From Phallusia fumigata (lineage: Eukaryota; Chordata; Ascidiacea; Phlebobranchia; Ascidiidae), in assembly GCA_008931825.1 (NCBI GenBank), contig QXVZ01014505.1, positions 45,525-109,524 on the forward strand: a stretch of DNA of 64,000 nt. The letters run 5' to 3'. Under the pieces are notes generated by a model. The model saw nothing but the letters and a program-made list of their open reading frames with translations, made no database searches and was not told the origin of the DNA. Position 1 is the stretch's first letter. The number at the start of each line of letters is the position of its first letter. The translations under genes were made by a program, and so were the position numbers. Of the stretch, positions 57,489-64,000 are shown one piece after another.

Positions 57489-58692
57489 ACCTAATGAGTA
57501 TTAAGATTTTTACCCTTTAATATATCTTCTAAAACACTACAACATAGGGGTGTCACTTTGTTGGTTGGCTACCTACAAACGTAAATAATTGCAGCTCTTA
57601 AAAAAGCTTCAACACTTTCATGAACCAACGTTACACACAGTAGGTAACTACTTGCATTAAAAAGTACATTAGCCAGCAAATTATTGAACTTAATTGCTCA
57701 GGTATAATCGGATACCGACAACTACATGTACCAACACAGCGACCCTACCTAGCATTTATTGACTGGTTAAATAGCAGGTTCTCAAAAGCAAACATAAACC
57801 TCTACATTTCTGGTTCTGGTAAAAAAGAACTAAACCCGAAACTTAAATCCGATCAAAACATAACCTAAATTTACAAATGATATGTAAAGAGCGTATTACA
57901 ATCACAAGTTGCTTTTTCATGATACCAGTTTGTAACAAGCTGTTTCTGAATTAAGTGCAACACAAACACTGCGCTTTGAGCCCAGCTCAGCTTTAGTTCC
58001 GCTTTTTTTCAGTTACGTCAGCAGGAGAAATAAGATTCGCTTACGGGAAACTACCTGTATCAAAAGTGCAATCTTGCGTGACTTCGCGTGGATGTGGTTA
58101 ACAATGGTTTGTTTGTTCTTCGATATTCTTGATGGGGCCACAACGCCTGAATGCGTTGCGCACATAAGTCCGCGAGCATATTTTAATAGTAGTTAATGAT
58201 TTTAATACGGGTCAACCCATAGGATTATACTAGGTTAGAGTAAAGCCGCTTTCACGCCTACGGAAACATACAGCGGCCGATACAGGATTAGATTAGAACT
58301 GCAACCCTGCGAACACAAGGCGGTTGCTCTAACCGCTCGACCATCTTGATGATCAATTGACCTATTTGACCATAATTTTGTTTCCAGAACGCAGGATTTG
58401 GGCCCACGTGGTCACATACAGTGTTTATTACTACCCTCTTACAGACATACAATTCATGAGATACAAAGCAATTTTATTTTCGGCACAAGTATGCAGTACA
58501 ATAATACCACAATTTAGAAATGAGATTTAAGAGATGAAAGTGTTAGTTTTTCTTGTCTAATGCTGTATGTTTCCTGTACAACCTTTAATGCATTAAAATA
58601 AAAAATAATATAAAATGGGTAAAAACAATGCATTTCAACAAGAAAATTTCCATAGCAGGTTTAAACATGCATTTAAACCATTTGTTTTATGT
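57489..58692. other. Non-coding interval with tRNA-like repeat
   Basis: 3' flank of borealin. Contains a tRNA-derived sequence at about 58262-58353; the remainder is unassigned. Confidence 0.5.
58262..58353 (-). repeat. tRNA-derived sequence (SINE head or tRNA pseudogene)
   Basis: On the minus strand TGGTCGAGCGGTTAGAGC matches an internal A box and GGTTGCAGTTCTAATC a degenerate B box at about the spacing seen in tRNA genes. The acceptor stem does not pair convincingly, so an active tRNA gene is unlikely. Confidence 0.5.
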
Positions 58693-61600
58693 TTACTTTC
58701 CCAATTCATCAGCCACAGTCTGAAATGCGATCGCAACTTTTCTTCTCATTTCCTCTGATAGTTGACTTCCCTAAACAATAACATATTATAAAAGATAAAT
58801 AATCTTGTTTCAGATTCAGAAATCATGAAATCCTGTGAGTTTGCTTTTGGGCAAATGTTATAATAAAGTACAGCTGGTCAATAATTGTCAATTAATAACA
58901 TAAACGCCGACAGAAAATTTTCAAAGGGGTCAAACGGTAATAGGTGTATACTTTTCAATTCAGGAAATTAATGGCAGAACAGATAAAATTATTAAAGTAC
59001 ATATTCGGAATGGGAAGTGCCCCCCTTTGACTCTACGTGCCAGTGGCCCTGATTGATAACACTTTCACATGCCGATGCCCATGATTGATAACACACTTCA
59101 AAAAGTCAAATACTAAATTTTGTGATTGAAATGTACATGCTTTTGTGAACAAAGATTTAGATTTTGATTATATTTTTTTACCAAACAAAAACAATCAAAG
59201 TATATGTTTGATTTTGGACAAGGAAGCTACCAAAGCCAGTGCCACCTACTAACCAATGCCTTTAATTGGCAAAACTAACACTGTAAATATTACCAGGCCT
59301 TTAGTCTTATTAATGAAAACTTTGCAAAACTTTAAAATTATGTTATATTGAGCATCTTCTGAACAAAGTTGTTTTAATTTATTTAAAAAAGTGTCTTTTC
59401 TACCCAATATATGACTCAACAAGACTTACCATAAAATTGACTGGACTTCCCCTATCAGAAAACAAATTTAGTTGAATAGATGTAATATCATCTTCACTCC
59501 GTAGGGTGCGAGGTTTATCTAAAAAATTTGGCCGTCTAAAATACAGAAGGTTTGTTATTTAAGGGTGTTTTTCACCAAATGGTTATCCCATATGCACAAT
59601 GATCCTGTTGAAAAACATATCTTTGCTGTATTGTTTTAAATTAGGTTCCATAGTTTATCAAGTTTTTTATGGCATGATTGTTTCCATGCACCACAATGGC
59701 ATATTTTAGTTCTACAAACTTTCTTTTTACCAGGTGTATATACATTATAATGTTTTTAATTGTTTGTGAGCATGTTGCCAAGCAAGAATTTGTCAAGGGG
59801 GCTTATTTGTTTTTAGACGTTTGTCAAAGCTTTGAATCAGTAAACCTAGAATTTGTTAACCTGGCCTGTTCCAAATTTGGATTTGGAAAAGCTTTTTGTA
59901 CATAGGAGATAGATAACAGTTTTATGTTGATACAATTACAAATGCATGATTTAAAAAACAACCGCATGGGGGGAGGTTACAACAGGAAAGCACATCCTAC
60001 TTGGTTTGTATTAACAATTAAAATTCTAGCTTCAGGTTTAAACAAGATAAAAAGGGGTAAAGTGTAAAGTGGATAAATATAGGAAACCCAAAAGTTCTAA
60101 TTTCACTGTTTACTGACATATTTTACCCTTTCAAGCGGCTCTGAAAAATGCTATTTGCAGAGGAGGAATTTGGCAAACACTCCAATATATAGACCTTTTA
60201 AAATCAAACAAAATGTACATAGGGCAGAAACAAAGAAATCCAAAACACTGTTGTTTTTTGTGGTTGGATACAATTAACTATCTTGGCATAAAAACACCAG
60301 TGGATAGAGACAGCTATTACTACTTTATCTCAAATAGGTCAGTAAGAAAATTCAAGCTGTGACCCATGACAATATCACTTTCTTAAATAGGACGGGTTGT
60401 CATTACTAAAACAATGGCTATATCATATTAGGATCATGGTCATTTAAAAAAGTTTCCAGCTGTGAAAGTTTCATCCAAATCCATCAAACATTTTATGCCA
60501 AAAGTGCATGGACAAGCTGCAGGTGAAAAAAAAGAAAACAAAATAGAGTGAAAACAATCTTCAGGAAGGGGACTCATAATCAGCTTTTTATGGGGTTTTA
60601 CCTGGGAGACAGTAGAAAGGAAAAACTCTGTATTGTAAAATGGAAGAGAGACGGATAAATATGTTAATTCTAGGGTATTATGTCAAATCAATACTCCTTT
60701 TCTAGGCAAGAAAACAGTTTGCTGAAAACTACTTTGCACTGTTGAAATCAAAAACCACTGATTTTATATTATATTTAGTTTCGAAATTAAATTTAAAACA
60801 AAAAAATTGTTGAATCCAACCAAATCACCTTAACAACATTTCCAATAAGTCATGAACGGCATAACAACCAGCAAATTTAGGCATGCAGCAGCCAACCTGA
60901 CCACAAACTCTTAAAGATGTTTTTCAGGGCAGCTTTGGTGAGGCAGTACCAATTTTATTGTAAACACTTTTTCCTTTGTTAAATTAATCAAATATAGGTT
61001 ATTTGGTAAATTAAACATACAAAACTATGGTAGATGGCAGCAGATATATTGCTACTCAGGTTTATAGAACAAACATATTTCCGAACGTTTAATTCATATG
61101 TGAAGCAGTAGATTGGTATCAACTGCTGCATTGTGTCAGTGGTAAAACATGTTAATTTCTCACATAAAGTTACTCTGTTCAGGTAAAGGGGACCCATATG
61201 AAGAACGGTAAATTTATTTACCTTCCACCAACTGTTAGCATTGGTGTCCCCTCAACCATTTTAAAACTAAATGGTTTTTTAGCAGAGGGTGTTTGGTATC
61301 CAGATTTTTTCTGAGTAGAAACACTTGTTTTTCTTGTCTGCAAAAATATTAAACAAAGAAATTTACATCCAAACAAGAAAGTGTTTGTAAGATTTACATT
61401 AGCATTTAGATGGTCAATTAACACTAGTCGGCCATTGGTTTAAGTAATATGTGAGCTAACCTTTTTGGTGACTTTTTTGGTAGTTGTTGGTTTCTTGCTT
61501 GTGCGAGTCACTGTATAAAAACAATTGTTGTGCTTTTGCAGTAATAAAAATGACATAGAAACGTAATTGTTAAAACATGTGAAACTAGACTACGTTCACT

Positions 61601-63175
61601 TTCACCATATTGCTGTTTTACATACAGACTCATTTAAAAAAGATTTATATTCACATGATGAGGACTAGAAGGAAAAATGTTGGGGTTATGAGGTCAAACA
61701 CAGCAAGTGAAGATCCACAATTATGTTCTACAAACTGTTGTAGTTTAGTCCAATTTAAACATTGTTCAATAACCTAAGCGAAAAACCAAAAATAATGGAG
61801 GACACAATTGGTAAATCAAAGTGGAATGTGCTGCAACTACGCCGCCATTACAAGGATTTAGGGCATTGGTTCCCAACCTTGGGGTTGGACCCCAAAAGGG
61901 GTCGCAAGAAGGTTTCCTGAGGTCGCGACAGATATGTGATATTTTTACAAACGCAGAAATGTGATATTTTCATGACTTTTTATCACACATAGGCTACAAC
62001 TGGTTTGGCCTGCATCACCTGTCATGTCAGATACAATAAGCAGTAGGCTATGTGCCCACAGCTAACTGCACAGGCATTGTCATTGAAAAGTCCCAGTATT
62101 TATTGTCATCAACAATAAATCCTTAGGTTAAGGCCATGAAGTTGCAAAGCCAGCTGTCTTATGGAGCAAAAGTAAATGCAAATAAATGATATACTGTAAA
62201 AAGCAGTTTGATTGATCTTGTTGTTTAGAAAGAAATGGTTGGTTGGGTCGCAAGATATTTTAAATCGTTATAGGGGGTCACCAGTCAGAAAAGGTTGGGA
62301 ACCACTGAATTAGGGGATTCATCTATAGTTATGTACTATCATATGCACAGAAACGTTTCATTTGTTGTGTGCATACAATTCATGAAATACATTTGAATAA
62401 CTTTTTCCTCTTTCAACCCAGTGGGGTAAACACTGGGGCAATAGGGTTGAACAGATGGCACAACTCAATGATTATATCTATTGCCTGCAAAAGTTTCATC
62501 GTAACTGGTTAAAAATTTCATGCAGGAAGTACACAAACCTGCTGGGGCAAAGAAAGCAAAACAATGCAAATATAATATGTGTCCCATTCTGGGAGGTGAT
62601 CCATAACAAGTTTATACCTTTTGCAAGTTGGGGCAAGGGTTTGACATTTGTTTTCTCTTCTTCGTTTTCCTAAAAATTGAACTAAAAGTTTAACACAAAT
62701 TTCTGACACATAGAAATAATATTCCTGTTTCCTACCTTATTATTACAGCCATTTATCTTGCCCAGGTATTTTTCAACATATTCTCTAACTGTCATTTTCC
62801 TTATATGTTCAGGAATACTAAGTAAGGTTGTGTGCATTTCCTTCTTCAACTCTTCAATTAACTTTTCAGCTGCTCTTCCATATCGGTCAATCTCGCNAAG
62901 TTGGGGCAAGGGTTTGACATTTGTTTTCTCTTCTTCGTTTTCCTAAAAATTGAACTAAAAGTTTAACACAAATTTCTGACACATAGAAATAATATTCCTG
63001 TTTCCTACCTTATTATTACAGCCATTTATCTTGCCCAGGTATTTTTCAACATATTCTCTAACTGTCATTTTCCTTATATGTTCAGGAATACTAAGTAAGG
63101 TTGTGTGCATTTCCTTCTTCAACTCTTCAATTAACTTTTCAGCTGCTCTTCCATATCGGTCAATCTCGCCATCCA
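58693..63175 (-). CDS. CDCA8: Borealin (chromosomal passenger complex), 5' partial
   Basis: Minus-strand exons 63009-63175, 62618-62669, 61461-61510, 61222-61337, 59430-59535 and 58693-58770 join in phase to about 189 residues; the first exon lies beyond the window or was not found. The N-terminal exon (EIDRYGRAAEKLIEEL, then IPEHIRKMTVREYVEKYL) matches the borealin helix that bundles with survivin and INCENP. A Lys/Thr/Ser-rich basic linker follows (SKKPTTTKKVTKK), then TPSAKKPFSFKMVEGTPM and a C-terminal dimerisation part ending in VADELGK. Borealin targets Aurora B to centromeres in mitosis. The first exon shown is duplicated at a contig joint (62736-62896 is the extra, truncated copy), which would mislead automatic gene prediction. 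Confidence 0.85.
61864..62307. mobile_element. hAT-type MITE in a borealin intron
   Basis: The termini CATTGGTTCCCAACCTTGG and AAGGTTGGGAACCACTG are inverted. The flanking octamers ATTTAGGG (61856-61863) and AATTAGGG (62308-62315) match at 7 of 8 bases. At 444 bp with no coding capacity, it carries GGGGTCGCAAG-type subterminal motifs at both ends. Confidence 0.82.
62625..63169. repeat. Duplicated contig overlap around joint 62897
   Basis: Bases 62625-62896 and 62898-63169 (272 nt each) read as identical, separated by one unknown base. The duplication cuts through one borealin exon and repeats part of the next, so it is an assembly overlap rather than a real exon duplication. Confidence 0.88.
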
Positions 63176-64000
63176 CTAAGAAAACAAAAAAGTAGTGATG
63201 TACCGAAGCTTCAGTTTGCCAAATTTATTCATCGGACTCAGCGAATTTGACTAAAATTTGGTTTCAGTGGAATAATTTTATATGATTCTGCCAAAACCAA
63301 ACTTTTATGCACACAAAAATAATGGTCTGGAATACCAACCATAGTGTCCATGCCTTATTGATAATTGTCATTACCCAAACGGTTGTAATTAGGGCGCAAA
63401 ACATGTTTTTTCTGCATTATGACATACCACACAATCTTACAACCTGCGCTATAACTAAAAAATCTAACAACGAAACGGATTTAAAATTGCTCAGTTATGT
63501 AACATTAGTCAGGGTATTGTTGTAACGCCATATATGTTTTTGAAATGAGGGCTTTAAAGTCATATGATAGATGTTTTGTTGTCACAGATAAGCCATTGTT
63601 CCATTTATCGTGCTAACTAGCTCAGATTAAAGCGTTCTCGTCTTTGCCCACTCTTGGCAAAAGGTTGGTATATTATTCATTTGTAGGCTGGAAGCAGTGG
63701 CCAAGGTATAGATCCACTCAGTCCAATCAGCACTAGAAAGGTTCTGTTTATAAGTGCATGGTTCAATATGATGACTAAACTAGAAGGGTGGTTTACCACG
63801 TATACATATACATTCTGCATGCACTATTACCAAATTTAAACAGATGTATTTCCAACATTATTTTACATTGGGTCTTATAGTTACCTAAGGTTTTTATAGC
63901 ATGATTATTTCTGCAGGCAGAAACCCCACACACGCAAATGTACATTATGCACTTTTCTAAATACATTTCGGACATTGTTTAGTAATTTGACCAATTTCAG
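63176..64000. other. Upstream part of borealin locus
   Basis: The splice acceptor before the exon at 63175 requires an upstream exon ending in phase 1; none was recognised to the end of the window. A short stretch with repeated TTTGG/CCAAA motifs after GTGATGTACCGAAGC (about 63198) looks like another small transposon-derived repeat. Confidence 0.4.

Overview
This is eukaryotic nuclear DNA: AT-rich, with interrupted genes, GT-AG introns often only 57-75 nt long, and many short DNA-transposon remnants. The gene set points to an invertebrate deuterostome, most likely an ascidian tunicate (Ciona-like). Two CYP2-type P450 genes keep the 9-exon layout of vertebrate CYP2 genes, and borealin, BCAS2, ZNFX1 and NADH dehydrogenase subunits are all recognisable. 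The species is inferred, not proven. Single 'n' bases at 2782, 27726, 54333 and 62897 are contig joints. At two of them the flanking sequence is duplicated, once with about 1% divergence and a 172-bp indel, as expected from unmerged alleles of a very polymorphic genome.

Layout. 1-6.4 kb: non-coding, with two nested hAT-type elements and an allelic duplication at a joint. 6.5-7.4 kb: 3' part of an unrecognised basic protein gene (+). 8.3-13.9 kb: two tandem rolling-stone-like membrane protein genes (+) with identical intron phases. 15.0-18.5 kb: a small-conductance Ca-activated K+ channel (KCNN/SK)-like gene (+) whose selectivity filter reads NLGSGE instead of SIGYGD. 20.9-25.2 kb: a cell-surface mucin-like protein (+) with EGF modules, a 13-copy NAT repeat, a SEA domain with a GSVVV self-cleavage motif, a transmembrane helix and a short tail. 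26.3-27.7 kb: NDUFA5 and BCAS2, both minus strand and close together. 29.7-30.4 kb: an unrecognised membrane-anchored ORF (+). 31.2-32.8 kb: NDUFA12 (-). 34.1-42.1 kb: two tandem CYP2-like P450 genes (+). 42.6-43.9 kb: a 1.35-kb non-autonomous hAT-like element. 44.2-54.3 kb: ZNFX1 (-), 36 exons reconstructed with consistent phases, 5' end lost at the joint at 54333, and with a possible alternative terminal exon in its last intron. 55.5-57.5 kb: a decayed hAT transposon. 58.7-63.2 kb: borealin/CDCA8 (-), 5' end outside the window.

The genes do not form one pathway. They are typical animal housekeeping genes (splicing, respiratory complex I, chromosome passenger complex, antiviral/RNA helicase) among lineage-specific tandem families (rolling stone, CYP2). 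Exon boundaries were derived by hand from splice consensus plus reading-phase agreement; wherever a whole chain of exons closes in phase, I treat that as strong support.
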